Positions 22,601 through 34,662 of a stretch of 64,000 nucleotides of DNA are shown piece by piece. How positions within the stretch are numbered: position 1 is the first letter of the stretch; every line of letters begins with the position of its first letter. The notes under the pieces are model-generated. The model saw nothing but the letters and a program-made list of their open reading frames with translations. It made no database searches and was not told the origin of the DNA. Source of the stretch: Lithospermum erythrorhizon (lineage: Eukaryota > Streptophyta > Magnoliopsida > Boraginales > Boraginaceae); contig JADFUC010001024.1 of the NCBI GenBank assembly GCA_019722365.1, positions 34,902-98,901 on the forward strand, read 5' to 3'. The position numbers were made by a program, and so were the translations under genes.

Positions 22601-25363
22601 CTGTGTTTTCCTGTCACAAGATAGTGGCTTGTTTCCAGAGTCTTTGTTTAAGCTCACTGATTTATATGTTCTGTAACTTCCATTTTAGCAGAACAGATGT
22701 CTGGAAGGCCCAACATACAGGAAATGGAGACATTTTCTGCTGCAAACAGATCATATCAGGCTATTAATAGCATATCTTCAAGTGATAGTGGTTCATCAGT
22801 TTCTGCATCATCTTTTATGGCATATAGTGCTCCACCTATCCAAGATGCTATCTCCAGGCGCTCAGCTGGAGAGTCTTCTCAACAAGTTGCACTTGTGAGG
22901 TCAGGGAGTAGCAGCCAAAATGGAATTCCTCTCTTTCAAGGGTAATGAAGATATGTCTTGACTATGATTACGTATCTCTTTATTCTCTTCTTCCTTGCTG
23001 AATATAAATGGAAGCAACTTTAGTCTCTTGAATCACAAGTTAAAAGAATTTGGGTTACCCATGCTTGTCAATGTAGTAATCCTTATTCCTACCCTTGTTT
23101 TTTATAGTTTAATTTGCAGTTAACTAATTGTGTACAATTGAAATTCATCAAGTAGCTCCATTCTCTTCCCCTTCAGGCTTATTGAAAGAGTAAGAAAGAC
23201 GGTTCGTGGCTCAGCAGATGACATTGGCTGGTTACAACGTGCTTCTGATATGCCTCCTGTGGAAGATGGAACGGAACGATTTGATGAAATTCTTGATGAA
23301 ATTAGGTACATGATTGCTGCTTCTGCTTCATATAAAACAAAAACAGAATTGTATAATGCATATTTAATTTTGCCTTTCCCTTCCAGGCATGGCGTACATA
23401 GGTTACCGAACTCTATGGTCTATCTGTTGGTGCCAGGTAGCAATGAGTACTGTAACAGCTTATAACTCATGTTAAAGCATTCCATTGCCCAGTTATCACA
23501 TTTTCTCATTTCTATATTTCAGGTCTTTTCAGCAATCATGGGCCTCTTTACTTTGTTAATACAAAAACAAGTTTCTCAAAGATGGGCCTTACCTGTCATA
23601 TAGCCAAAATTCACAGTGAGGTACATTCTTGCATTTATCATGTGTCATCTTTTTCCCATTTTCGTATCTTATGCTGCAAAAACATATTTAGGCCTCGGTG
23701 GAAAAAAATGCCAGAGAGATAAAAGAATACATAGAAGAACTTTACTGGGGTTCAAATAAACTTGTCATGCTTCTTGGACATAGTAAAGGTGGTGTAGATG
23801 CAGCAGCTGCTCTATCGATGTACTGGCCAGATTTAAAAGATAAAGTAGCTGGTCTAGCATTTGCACAGAGTCCCTATGGTGGCAGTCCAATTGCTTCAGA
23901 TTTACTTCGGGAAGGACAGCTTGGAGACTATGTTAACATGCGTAAACTTACGGAGTTATTGATATGTAAAGTAATCAAGGTAATTTTCTAAGATTTTGAT
24001 TTTTTTATTCTTAAAGATTTTGAGCTGCAGACTGTTTGTTGCTTTTATTGCTTTCACTTAATTATGTGGGTTACTTCCAACATCCTTCTGATATAGGTTG
24101 GTATTAAGGAAGTTAGGGCATTGCATTGAAATATGTTTCCATGCACTCAGGAGCTTAGATATAGCTTATCCAATTCTTCTGTTTCCATAAGCTCGATAAT
24201 GACTCATTTGTATCATTCTGGTGTAATATTTGTAGATCATATGTACTTGATCAGTAAACATTTTCATCTTGTGATACAAATATATTGTATGGATTATGTT
24301 AGATATAAACGAAGCTATCAGATATAAGGAGTTATGCACACTTATTTTCGGTGAATCTAGTTGGCTAGCACCAGGGGAAGATACATAAAAAGAGGCAATG
24401 AGGAGAAAAAAGCTTCCCTTTAAACTCCCATTGATTTGGAAAGATGCTAGCTCAGTTCTTTCCAAGCAAGGACCAAAATTAAATGCTTTATGCTCTTTGT
24501 TATATATTGCATCTGGGAAAACATAATTTAATTCCTTCAATCTTACCCTGAGTGGCAGTTGCAAAACCTTACTAAAAATTATCCATACTATATTGATTTC
24601 CCTTTGGATTTTGTACTGCTTTACAAATCTAATGTCTATCCGTTGGTCATCCTGAGAAATTCTTAGAGCCTGACTGGTAGATGAAAATAGTGTCAGCAGA
24701 GAAATAGTCCTGTTTTCTTTTCTTCTTTCATTTCACTCCTATTTACGAAATGTTTGGCTAATGTGTTTATTTATTGTTCTTCATAGTGCTCTGGGTATTT
24801 TGGAATTTGAAATGTTCAAGCTTTCTTCATTTGGATTGTGAAAGCAATTTCTTACCACGTTTCTCATGTTGAAGGGTGACATGCAAGCGTTAGAAGATTT
24901 AACATATGAGAAGAGGAAGGAATTCCTGAAGAAATATCCCTTGCCTAGAGAGCTACCACTTGTTTCTTTCCACACAGAAGCTAGCATCTCTCCGGCAGTT
25001 TTGGCCACTTTATCTCGTGTTGCTCATGCAGATCTACCTTTGTTTACCCCACTAGCTGCAGGCCAATCTGCAACGCTGCCAGTAGTGATGCCCCTTGGTG
25101 CTGCAATGGCTACATGTGCCCAGCTTCTTCAGATGAGGTATGGGGAGAAGAGTGATGGTCTTGTTACATGTCGTGATGCTGAAGTCCCGGGCTCTGTTGT
25201 AGTACGGCCAAAGAAGAAGCTAGATCATGCTTGGATGGTCTATTCATCCTTGAATGATGATCCAAAGGAAGCAAATGCTACACAGGTTTGTGAAGCTCTT
25301 TTAAATTTGCTGATAGAGGCGGGGCATAAGAAGAAACATGAATTCGAAAAGAAAGATGAATAA
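19679..25363 (+). CDS. Plant alpha/beta-hydrolase superfamily protein (lipase-like), 8 exons
   Basis: Exons: 19679-19723, 22444-22576, 22689-22941, 23177-23305, 23387-23436, 23523-23620, 23692-23979, 24875-25363. Phases agree and give 494 codons. The N-terminal third is Ser-rich and low complexity (about residues 60-140). The hydrolase core follows, with VYLLVPGLFSNHGPLYF, the nucleophile elbow GHSKGG (Ser267), likely acid Asp426 in KSDGLV and likely His450 in KLDHAW. The family is conserved in plants but its substrate is not known to me; lipid or ester hydrolysis is an inference from the fold. The first exon (MDGRNLDDEESTPLV) is short and separated by a 2.7-kb intron. It was chosen because it is in phase, has a donor (GTGGTACT) and fits the acidic N-terminus of the family; this is the least certain part. 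No damage was seen. Confidence 0.85.
21661..21712 (+). mobile_element. SINE-like 3' tail in hydrolase intron 1
   Basis: CCTCCTTACCTGCTTAGGCG, then GAAGCCTACGTAGAGGCATT, matches the 3' part of the plant Au SINE (CCTTACCCCGCTTAGG... TAGGCATTGGG). A related tail is at 57518. The head with Pol III boxes is not visible. Confidence 0.45.
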
Positions 25364-25744
25364 ATACAACATTAATTTTACCTCCCCCCCTCCCAAAAAA
25401 AGTACTTGATCACTTCCAACTAGAAGAATGTTCTTTATTCTTTTGATTCTCAACCAGTTTTAGATTGCACCTTAGATTTTTGCTTTAATCAGATTCACTC
25501 TAGAACTTGTAAAGAAGACATTTTCTGTAAGATTGTACATATATGCAAATGGAGTCACATTCATATGGTTCTTTTCTTGAATTTTCAATTGGGGTACAGT
25601 GGATCAATTTTACCTTAAGCCTTAAGGTCTATTTGATGATAGATGTGGTTATCCCACATTTATTTAGAGTGATTGCATTACAAATATGGGCATGAGGTAA
25701 ATTCATTCTTGACGTCATTTACCTTGATTTAGATGCCACGCCTA

Positions 25745-25965
25745 CTCCCTCCGGTTTTTTATTTATTTGGTGTTTTAGGCTAAATTTTATGTTTCAAAAT
25801 ATTTATTATTTTAGCATAGAAATTTGTATTTTTATATTTTTAGTTTATTTTTTTTACTATTTTTTCTTATGAAATTATCAACCAATGATTTAGTTTTAAA
25901 TAATTGTTATTTTACGTTTTCAATGTATTTTTTAATTATTTTTTCTTTTTCTTGATCTATGTAAC
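25745..25965. mobile_element. Truncated Stowaway-like MITE, same family as 11141-11366
   Basis: TA then CTCCCTCCGGTTTTTTATTT is an intact left terminal repeat. The interior (CTATTTTTTCTTATGAAATT, ATCAACCAATGATTTAG, TTTTCAATGTATTTTTTAAT) parallels MITE B of HUB1 intron 3. No right GGAGGGAG end was found. Confidence 0.6.
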
Positions 25966-26099
25966 TCTCCTTCAAAATGATCTAACATATCCAAATAACT
26001 TTCAACCTCTTAATAAAAGATGAATTTCGAGAAATTTATTTAATCAAAGATTTGAATAGCGGACTCCTGGAATAATTTCAGGATGTCGTTCCCAATAAA

Positions 26100-27180
26100 A
26101 GTTGTGACATCGAAAATTTATCAAAATAATAATTAAATTGATTAAGATGAATTAATCAAATTAATTAAAAGTTGAGCCACTAAAAGATGCCACGTGGCTG
26201 ATTAGGGTTTTCGATTAAACCCTAAATTCAAATCAAACCCTCGATCGAACAAATGTTTCTGGAAATCAAGCCCTTGAAATTAATCAAAATCAAAAAATAA
26301 AAGTTTCTACATTAATTAACCCTAAATTTGAATCGAATAGTATTCTCGAGAAAAATTTCGCATTAAAGGTCAATTAAAAATTAGGCTCTCGAAACACCCA
26401 ATTTTATTGACTAAAATCGCCATACGAAACATCTGAAAGCTCACGTGGCTCAAAAACGGCTAATTTAGAAACTACAGGTTCAAACAAGACCTGTAAGTTA
26501 CGTGGTTTAATCAAGACTACATAAGTTGTGTGGTTCGAAATCAAGACCTCAAGCTATAACATTCAAAATCGCCTCCAAAAAAGTTAATATTTAAAACAGT
26601 TGACCTGTAAGTTAATATGAAACCTTCTTTTTATGTGAAATAGGCGCCTATTTCTATTACTTGAGAAAAGTACTTCAAATTATCCTACCCATCTGCATTC
26701 CTCGGCCTCAAAATTCAACTAATATCGCGATAAACTGAATCAAACTACCAATCGTAAGAAACATTTCGACGCCAAAACCTATAAATACCCCCCTCTTTTG
26801 GTCGAAAATTCCATGAACAATCACAACATTCCACCACAAAAAAAAACACACAAAACCCCTGAGAAAATATAGAGAAAATCTCCGAAATTTTCTAAAATAA
26901 ATCTTTTGTACCGCCAAGAAAATAACATGTATGGCCGGAAAAATACCTTCGTGTGGCCAAATAAAAGTTTCGAGAATTAAGAATTATTGCAGAAATGCAA
27001 TAATTCTTCAAGTTTGAAGCAAAATCTGATGAGAATTTGACGAAAGTTTCAAAACGCCGAATATTCGTGATTAAGCCACGTAGCTCGACATTCAATAACT
27101 TGGATGAACATCTGATAAATCTTAGGTTTGATTCATCAAATCCTGTGATATAGAACACACCGAGTATCGGGCCCATATAG
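26100..27180 (+). mobile_element. Possible degenerate solo LTR with Pol II promoter
   Basis: A TATA box (TATAAATACCCCC, 26780-26787) is followed by a leader with CCATGAAC, A-rich and CA-rich stretches, as in LTR R/U5 regions. The region lacks coding sequence. Neither terminal TG/CA repeats nor a target duplication could be fixed, so both the limits and the class are uncertain. Confidence 0.3.
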
Positions 27181-27913
27181 TTAGATTCTAGGCGTGAAAC
27201 GCCACGCAGTGCTCCCTGCCTACTTGATCAAGATCATCAACAAGGCCAGTGCTCCACCTTCATACTCGATCATCACTCACAAAGAACAAGCTACCAAGAC
27301 CGAAGCAGTAATAAAAGCCTAGAAGTAACGCTTACTCAAAGATTAAATCAAATCCTAAATGATACCAAATTCACTAAGTTCCAAGCAAGTGCCAAATCTC
27401 ACTAAGTCCAAGTGAGACCAAATCTCACTCAAGTTCCTCATGTCATATCCCAAGTTCAAAGTTTTATACAAAAAATCTCACTAAATCCTACTCTACAAAG
27501 AACATCACAAGCCATCAGAAAGCACAAGCTTGGTATAACGCCGCTCAACACTTCGCTTCCCATCAATCCATACAGCCGATGCCGGGAGCCCTATCTCAAA
27601 TCGTTGTCATATCATGCACTAAGCCCTCTCAAACAAGCGCTCAAGCCTACTAAGTTCCACCACAAAGGCGAAGTCCCTTCCTAACAAAATCCCAAGTTCC
27701 ACTAACAATCGTAAGGTCGTAGCCTTATCCAAGAACGCTAGACTCATAATGTGGATAATGATCCTCTTCGATTTGATAAACTCGCATTAATCGGCTAATT
27801 CTTTCTCTCGAATTTTATTTCAGATCCCTATCATAAATAATAATAAAAAAAATTCTTTACATTACAAAAGCCTTAAGAGTAACCAAAAAACTATTAAATT
27901 ATGATCAAAGAAC
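27181..27913. other. Intergenic, nothing recognised
   Basis: CA/CT-rich sequence with repeated short blocks such as CAAGTTCC and CTCACTAAG. No coding similarity was seen. Confidence 0.3.
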
Positions 27914-28430
27914 TAACAATTGAAGCCATCATCGGAGAGTTTCCTGGGCAATTCAAGTGAACCTTAGCTTTCAAATCCTCAAATGTGCTTGTGATCATTT
28001 TGTTGATATTCAATCAACCTGGATTTTCAACACATGATCTACGAGGTTAAGATTCATCATAGCTCTTCGTTCTTTAGAATATCCGGCCTCCATAAGCACC
28101 ACCATAGCCTTGATGTTACATGATGCATGTAAATTGTTGGTATCTTCAACTTGCTTGGTAATTTTAAAGTAAAGAATTTTTGCAAGCTCTTCACAAGTAA
28201 ATTCTTCAAAAACGAAATTAACACAGACCTTCGTTCGAAATTCTTCATTACAAGAAAATGCACTTTCCATTGGATGATGTTGGCCGGCAAAAATAAAAGA
28301 GATATTATTGCTTCCAGTTTCCATTTTGGATATTATTTTTTAGAATGCTTTTAGATCATAATCACGAGGATTACTTGGTTTGGCTAACTCATTTGTTTCA
28401 TCAATCAATAGTAAAGTTGAATTCAAATAT
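27914..28430 (-). pseudogene. Fragment of a plant CbxX/CfxQ-type AAA ATPase
   Basis: Reading the minus strand, the order is Walker B-like LLLIDETNELAKPSNPRDYD, an in-frame TAA at 28340-28342, then NISFIFAGQHHPMESAF and FTCEELAKILYFKI, which fits the AAA core of plant ankyrin/CbxX-type proteins (sensor 1 IIFAGY region followed by FTCEELA). A TGA follows LKIQVD, and a C-terminal piece resembling the family's ITxTLEDLEAGL tail (ITSTFEDLKAKVHL) lies in another frame. Walker A and the ankyrin repeats are missing. Two stops and a frameshift make this a broken fragment. The family assignment is from memory of the motifs. Confidence 0.65.
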
Positions 28431-29191
28431 CTTTAAATGTGTTGTACAATATTTTGAGGAAAATGTATAGAAATATAGTATCGGTTTATTTTACATTAAC
28501 ATGATAATATTAATTTAATGAAATTCAAAATTATGTATGTCAATTCAGATAGAAATAAACGACGAAGAGATTACTGTACTATCCTAGTTTATTATAGTCC
28601 GCATTTTCTCAACTTCACTTTTGACTCAAAGCAAGAGCCGAATAAAAACTGTTGGAATTGTATCATCCATTTGAAAGGCTAATTCAATTATTTTCTCCGT
28701 ACATTGTATTTGAATAATACGCCGAAATTCTTATGTGCAAGACTCTATCTACAAACATCTACATTTGATTTTCATTTTCATAATCTAATACTAGCGTAAT
28801 ATATGGTGTCCTAATAATAAGTTTGTCATCATATACTAGCTTAATAGAAACTTCGTGTGTCTACCTTCTTCATCTTATGATTCTGTGTCTGAAGCTGCAT
28901 GCTATAAACTATTAATTGTTTTTCAATAGGTTCACGCTAGCATATAATATAGAGTGCAACGTTTACTCCTGTCTTGTATGCAGGTCTTCCAGGGATTTTC
29001 TGTTCATAATCCCAGAAACCACGTCGAAATCAACATTTCGTCCACAACCAAACAAAAAATGTCTGAATTTGACAAAGCCCACAAGGCCCCTCCACAATCA
29101 TTGATTTTACTACCTCATCCCACGAAGATTATTTATTTTTATTTTTGCTATACCCTTTAACTGATCGTAGATATTATTATTCCAGACAGAG
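28431..29191. other. Intergenic, nothing recognised
   Basis: AT-rich DNA without recognisable features between the AAA fragment and the next MITE. Confidence 0.3.
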
Positions 29192-29353
29192 TAATACTAC
29201 TTGGTAACTATATCAAATTTAAAATACATTTCAAACTTTTCCTGTCATTTATTTTTTTTATCAAATATTATACAACACAACAAATATATTTAAGGCCAAA
29301 GTTTGAAAGCTTACAACTATAAAAAATTACACAATCTTGCTGGATGGAGCAGT
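29192..29353. mobile_element. Degenerate Stowaway-like MITE, same family as 8569-8797
   Basis: The right part (AAAAAATTACACAATCTTGC, TGGATGGAGCAGTA) and the inner AAGGCCAAAGTTTGAAAGC and TATACAACACAACAAATA blocks parallel the MITE in HUB1 intron 9. The ends are eroded. Confidence 0.55.
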
Positions 29354-29505
29354 ATTTGATTTGTCTAAATAACCCCTGGTATAGCTAAAGAGTCCACGGA
29401 ACGTTTTTCTTCATACTAAATCGACGCAGATAGATTAATAAAGCCTAGGATCTTATAATAAATCACCTCGAATGGTTTAACATATTGAATGTGGGAGGAT
29501 CCTTC

Positions 29506-29537
29506 AATATTCATTGTCTGAAATATTCATTGTCTGA
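29506..29537. repeat. 16-bp tandem duplication
   Basis: AATATTCATTGTCTGA occurs twice head to tail, allowing for the base at the junction. Confidence 0.85.
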
Positions 29538-30556
29538 AATTGTTTCTTAGATGCCTTAATTGGACCAATTATGATATATTTACCATGATTATTTGAGCTT
29601 TATGTTTATTTACAGCCTAAACGAGCGACTAGTTTTGCAAATAATTGTGTGCTTAATGTAAAGCTGAATAATCTTGAATGATGACTTGGAGAAAAATTAG
29701 CAGTTCATTTTGGTTATATGATGGCTAATCACAGAAGAAAACAAGCATATTCTTCCAACTAATACGTGCTGAATAGAAGATATTTCTGATTGCTGATGAT
29801 AATCACATGTACAATAATTTGGGTTTGCCTCTTTCTTGACAACGTTTTGGCATTTACTCATTTAGTCCTTGTTCAACATTTGATTTTTTTTTTTAAACTA
29901 GCATTAATCAAGCGAGTTAAATATATACACAACAATCAATTACTCAAAAAAATCATGTTAAACAATAAACTTACCATTTCTCCCAGTATGCAGCCTTTAT
30001 ACAAAAATTTCAATATTCATCCTAAAATCTAATTTTGCATCTCTTGGTATTAATTTACCGAAAGCTATTTATTGTAATAATGTTAGTAGAAATGCGTGAA
30101 ACATTCTTCCGTTCGTATGTACAATATAATTCATAAATTTTAGTAAAAATTACAACCATACATACAATACTCGTCCTCATACATATAATAAAGTATAAAC
30201 ATATCTTTTTTATAAAATATGTATATTTCTTTTTATAGTTTAAAATGTTACGTGGAAAATGTGAGTTAAATTAACATCGATTTATGGGGGTATTTAAGGA
30301 AAATGGTCCTAATTTATTCGCCATGTCACCAGCGTCCAGCCGTGTTCCAGCCTCCACAGACCAATGAAATTTGTTTGTTTGTCCAACCACTCTCCATAAA
30401 TTAACTATTCTTATACTAATGCTTTATTATAAAATATTTATAATATTTATGAATACAAATAAAATATATACCTACAAAAGCTTCAACTATAAAATATTAA
30501 AATGCCGATAATTTTGGTGACGTTTTAATATTTTTTATACCATACCACTTTTATTG
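29538..30556. other. Intergenic / upstream region of the DUF761-type gene
   Basis: Very AT-rich. No coding sequence or clear repeat was identified. Confidence 0.35.
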
Positions 30557-30564
30557 TATATAAA
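30557..30564 (+). promoter_or_regulatory. TATA box of the DUF761-type gene
   Basis: TATATAAA lies about 140 bases before the ATG at 30702, followed by a CT/CA-rich leader (CATCTCACTTTTCATTTCTC). Spacing and composition fit a plant core promoter. Confidence 0.65.
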
Positions 30565-30701
30565 CATGACATCTCACTTTTCATTTCTCAACTACTTATC
30601 AAATTTACCATTATATTCATCAAAATCTCTCAAAAGTTCAATCTCTTTTTTGCTTCCCCTCTTAATAATTGTTCCTCACCAAACAAATCTCAATTTCAAG
30701 A

Positions 30702-31331
30702 ATGAAGAACCAAAACTCAAACGTTGCACGTAGAGCATGGAAGCTTGTACGTTTAGCCTTATTATGGAAAAGAAAAGGGGGTGATTTAAGGGACAAAATT
30801 GTTATGGATCTCCGTTTGGTTCCAAAATATTTCAAGAGCCTTCGTCATGAAAAAAATAATCATGGGGCACTTTACTATGGAGAACGTGAACTTTCATTTG
30901 ATGAAACTCCTATTATTCACCTCAAAATGCATCGACCTTCTTCGTTGCGTTTTAAGATGCCCCAAATGCCTTGCATCAAGCCTCAAGTCGACTTCGATTA
31001 TGATTTTGATTATGATTATAATAACAGAAGTGATAAGTATGATGGTGGAAATAAATATTACTACAATGACTCTCCGAGGAAGAGTTCCTCGGAGAGTACT
31101 AGTGGTGATGACGAGGAAAAAGAATATGATGATTCGAGTTATGAGACTTTAGAAGAATTACATAATGCTAGTATAATTAGCTATCGACCTAGCAATGCCG
31201 AGAATGATAATGGGAATGAAATTGATTTGAAGGCGGAGAAATTCATCGCAGCATTCTACGAGCAAATGAAGTTCCAAAGACAAGTGTCATATCTTCAATA
31301 CAATGAGATGCTAAATAGAAGTGTCAACTGA
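30702..31331 (+). CDS. DUF761-domain protein (cotton-fibre-protein-like), single exon
   Basis: The ORF has 209 codons from the ATG at 30702. The preceding in-frame TTG at 30669 is not a likely start. The N-terminus is basic (ARRAWKLVRLALLWKRKGGD, residues 7-26), a pattern of plant DUF761 proteins. The middle is acidic and low complexity, with DYDFDYDYNN and Ser/Asp/Glu-rich stretches, probably disordered. The C-terminus has the DUF761 signature ID-KAEKFIAAFYEQMKFQRQ followed by SYLQYNEML. The biochemical function of this family is unknown to me; members are small plant-specific proteins. A TATA box lies about 140 bases upstream. The frame is undamaged and no intron is needed. Confidence 0.85.
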   Translation: MKNQNSNVARRAWKLVRLALLWKRKGGDLRDKIVMDLRLVPKYFKSLRHEKNNHGALYYGERELSFDETPIIHLKMHRPSSLRFKMPQMPCIKPQVDFDYDFDYDYNNRSDKYDGGNKYYYNDSPRKSSSESTSGDDEEKEYDDSSYETLEELHNASIISYRPSNAENDNGNEIDLKAEKFIAAFYEQMKFQRQVSYLQYNEMLNRSVN

Positions 31332-33440
31332 GGCATTGAGATATTTCTACACATTTTTCCATCTTCATCTACATTTGTTCGTTGTTCAATTGTTTGCCAT
31401 TACCAGCCATTGCACCATCTCCAATTGTAGATAACAGAGAGTTACTATGTAATTAATAATATAAGAATTTATCCTTTCTTCATAGTCTTCATCAATTTGA
31501 TCTTCATTTCTTTTATTTTATTTAAAAAATAAATGCCAATGATAATAATTAATAATATAGCTCAAATATTTGTTTTAAGTGGCGGAATGATGAGTTGGCT
31601 CCAACCGGAAATTGGGACCTAAATTGAAGTATCACATCAAGTTTTCTCTAATAATCCTCTATGGATATTATTGGTCCAAGTGTAATGCAAACAAGAATTT
31701 TTATTATTTATTGAAAGGGATACAAAATAAAATTTACTGTTGGCAAAATTTCTGCCGCATGCGCTTTATCAAATCGAAGATGATCGACCGTCCAAACTAC
31801 GGACTCCCTAAGCCAAAGACACGACGATTTCCAAGTGGTGACGTCTCTGGCTGGGTCAATTGATTGACTCGATTTACCCTGACAGAATGTTCTACTGACT
31901 GGAAACACTGAAATTGACTGGCTCGATTCGAGTCGATTCCGGATGTTCTACGAAATTCTGACAAAGGTCCTACTGATTGACTGAAAATCTGGCCCTGACT
32001 GGATATGGGTCCGAAATTGAGGTCTTAGCCGTTGGATCCCGTGTTAGTCAGATGACCGATCTCTATTTCCTGGACTCGATTCCCACCATGCGACCTGACG
32101 ATTCGGCTGCAAGTGTCTCTGGAGCCAGTGAGTCTTCACCTTGTAGACTTGCTGACGCTCCCTAAGTTAACCGCCAGAAGCTTGTGCTACTACTGCGACT
32201 TGGGTAGTCAAGGCTACTTGCTCTTGGGCGAGACTTCTCAGAGCTCGGCGCTACTTGCCTCGGGCTCGATTTGGGATGTAAACCTCAGCCTCCAAGATAT
32301 GTAACGATAGCAAACAAGCTATCGGAAGCAAGATACGCTTCAAGCCAGAATACAACGGCCTTAAGAAATTATTGTCAGAAATGACTATTTATTTGACTCA
32401 CTTCAAGCTTTTAGCTCAGGCCACAGCCGGCCTTAAGAAATATTAGTCAGAAGGATGATCGCTAAGTGTTGAGTATCCCAACCCTGTCAATTTACATTGA
32501 TCAACAATGCGCCTTGGGCTAAATGCTGCTTTCCTTCCTACTCCAGCTATGTGGATTAAATATTCAACGTATTTCCTATATCTCGAACTTAATGGATCAA
32601 AACCCGAGATTTTTCAAGTGCTGCTCATACAGCATTTACGAATAATCGTGCTCTTTAGCTTATTCCCGAATATTCAAGCATTCTCGGTAGATCTCGTGTC
32701 GATTCTCTATCGATTTTGCTCTCGACTTCAAGAATTATTGCGTTTCAGGTAATAATTATTAATTCTCAGCGCCTATTAGGACACTGAGGTATTTTCACTA
32801 CATATGGTGTTTCATGCATGTGTTTAAAAAAGATTTCACTTAGTATATTTTTCTATGTTTTTTTTGGGTATTTTCTAATCGAGAACGACGTGCATTTCGA
32901 AATATGTGGTATTTATGTGCCATCAATACTTGCTTCTAATTGGTTGGTTTGATTTTGCGCGATCACCATCTTAACAACAATTAAGAATATCCTAATCAAG
33001 GATATTTAGGATTTCTTTTGCTTCCAAGAAACAAAAATAGGCTTATTTTGGATCAAGAAGGTTCGAATTTCAGCCAAATATATTTTCATCGATCCCGACC
33101 TTTGGAGCCTTTTTATTTTGATCCTCCTATACTTCGAGTCTTCATTTTGAACCACAAACAGAAGTTTTCCATTTTACCCCCAAGGGCCGATTTAACCTAA
33201 TAAAAATTGGGGATTTTAGCCTAGAACATTAAATTTAATACCGAACTTTAATTTGGGGTTATTTTCCTGAAACCCCTTGCTTGTACGGTTTCATTAAATC
33301 TCTAGGCCTCGAGCGAACCCCTAGCTCGCGGTCACTTTTGTGGCCTCGATTTTAATTTAATTTGGATTAAGTCATTTTTAATCATTTTAATTATTATTTA
33401 ATAAATTTTTATTAGCCTATTAATTAACAGTCTTTTGTTA
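31332..33440. other. 3' flank of the DUF761-type gene and intergenic repeat-like DNA
   Basis: About 31.3-31.6 kb is probably the 3' UTR and terminator. From 31.7 to 33.3 kb the composition is more balanced, with short repeated phrases (for example GGCCTTAAGAAA at about 32351 and 32431, and CTGACTGG-like blocks around 31850-32000), suggesting an old retrotransposon. No domain or terminal repeat was identified. Confidence 0.35.
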
Positions 33441-33486
33441 ATATAATGTTTACATTTATATATATATATAAATGTAAACATTATAT
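33441..33486. repeat. Perfect 46-bp palindrome
   Basis: The 23 bases from 33441 (ATATAATGTTTACATTTATA...) are followed directly by their exact reverse complement ending at 33486, with an alternating TA centre. It lies about 145 bp outside the left LTR of the copia element. Confidence 0.95.
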
Positions 33487-33634
33487 TTGACAAAGAAAGT
33501 TTGTCGGTGAGCTAGCGTGGGGCTCTATGTTATGAGCTAATGCGGGAGTAAACTTAAGTGAACTTAACAATTTTACTTTGTTATTTATTGCACCAAGGCA
33601 CATCATGTAATATACAAATTCAACTATTACAAAT

Positions 33635-34639
33635 TATGGAAATATCATATATATGAAAGATAAATACAAATCCATAATTTCGCGATCTTAAAAGGTATAC
33701 TACATTATTAAACAAAAACATATATTTATAGTATAGCGAATAAACAGAAGACTTACATTGCAATGGTAAATTCCAATTAAAGTTCTATCGCCTAAATTCA
33801 CAACGTGAATTTGATCTCCTTCAGCCTCCTCCTCGCTGCAATATCAATCGTATGATATCTCTACTGGGTCCATACCGCAGGAGGCTGAATTCAAGAACTG
33901 ACATGCTAGTAAACAAGGATGAACAAACCAAAACCCAAGAAAAATTCTGGAGAATTTCTCGCCGCTGGGGAAGTGGCTACTTTAGTTTTTAATAAAAAGC
34001 ATTTACAAACTTGCCATGTCATGAAAACCCTAAAGTTTTATGTAGCACAGTTAAACAAACCCGATAAAGAACCCGTTAAGTATTAGCTTGACTGCTAACT
34101 CTATTAGTTCGCTAAGACACCAATGAGTTGCTAATGAAGTTGAACTATTTAATTAGATTACTAAATATTAATGAAGTCAATATCAATAATTTTTCAAGTT
34201 ATTGATAAATACTGGAATATTCTAACCAATTAAATAACTATTTAATCGATTCTATTTGTTCAATCGATTCTACATAAAAATGTAGAACTCCTTTTGTAAT
34301 TGAGAAATACATTTCTCAATTATACGCTTCTCTTTAATTTCATATACGAAATATAACTCAACGTCACTGTACGCTGCGGTGACCTTCTAGGTTCAGATAA
34401 TAGTAAGTTGTATAATAATAATAATTGACCAATTACTATTATTATAACGATTAATGAGTAAGATCGAGCAATCGTTCATAACCCCTTAACTTATCATGAG
34501 AACCCACACTAGTAATATACAATTACTAAGTTGAACACTAAGTTCTGATAATCACATTTAACCCAACTGGTAAATGACCGATACACAATCGTCGCAATTC
34601 AAGATAATAAATGGAATCAATTCTCATTGATTTCCAACA
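33635..34639 (-). repeat. copia 3' LTR
   Basis: Matches the 50955-51955 copy along its length, for example GCAATATCAATCGTATGATA, and shares the terminal ATTGATTTCCAACA. The outer end has decayed from TGTTGG to TATGG. Both copies contain a near-palindrome of the type TATAATAATAATAATTG...CAATTACTATTATTATA. Confidence 0.88.
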
Positions 34640-34662
34640 CTCTACTTGCCCTTGGACGATTA
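34640..34662 (-). other. Polypurine tract region of the copia element
   Basis: On the minus strand GTCCAAGGGCAAGTAGAG directly precedes the LTR start TGTTGG. This is like the GTCCAAGTGGGAGAT tract common in plant copia elements. Confidence 0.6.

Noticed and set aside
24166..24564. 132-codon minus-strand open frame
   Set aside because: Lies in the last intron of the hydrolase gene and has no recognisable motif.
30799..31152. 117-codon open frame inside the DUF761-type gene
   Set aside because: Shadow frame; Met/Ile-rich peptide from Asp/Tyr codons read out of frame.
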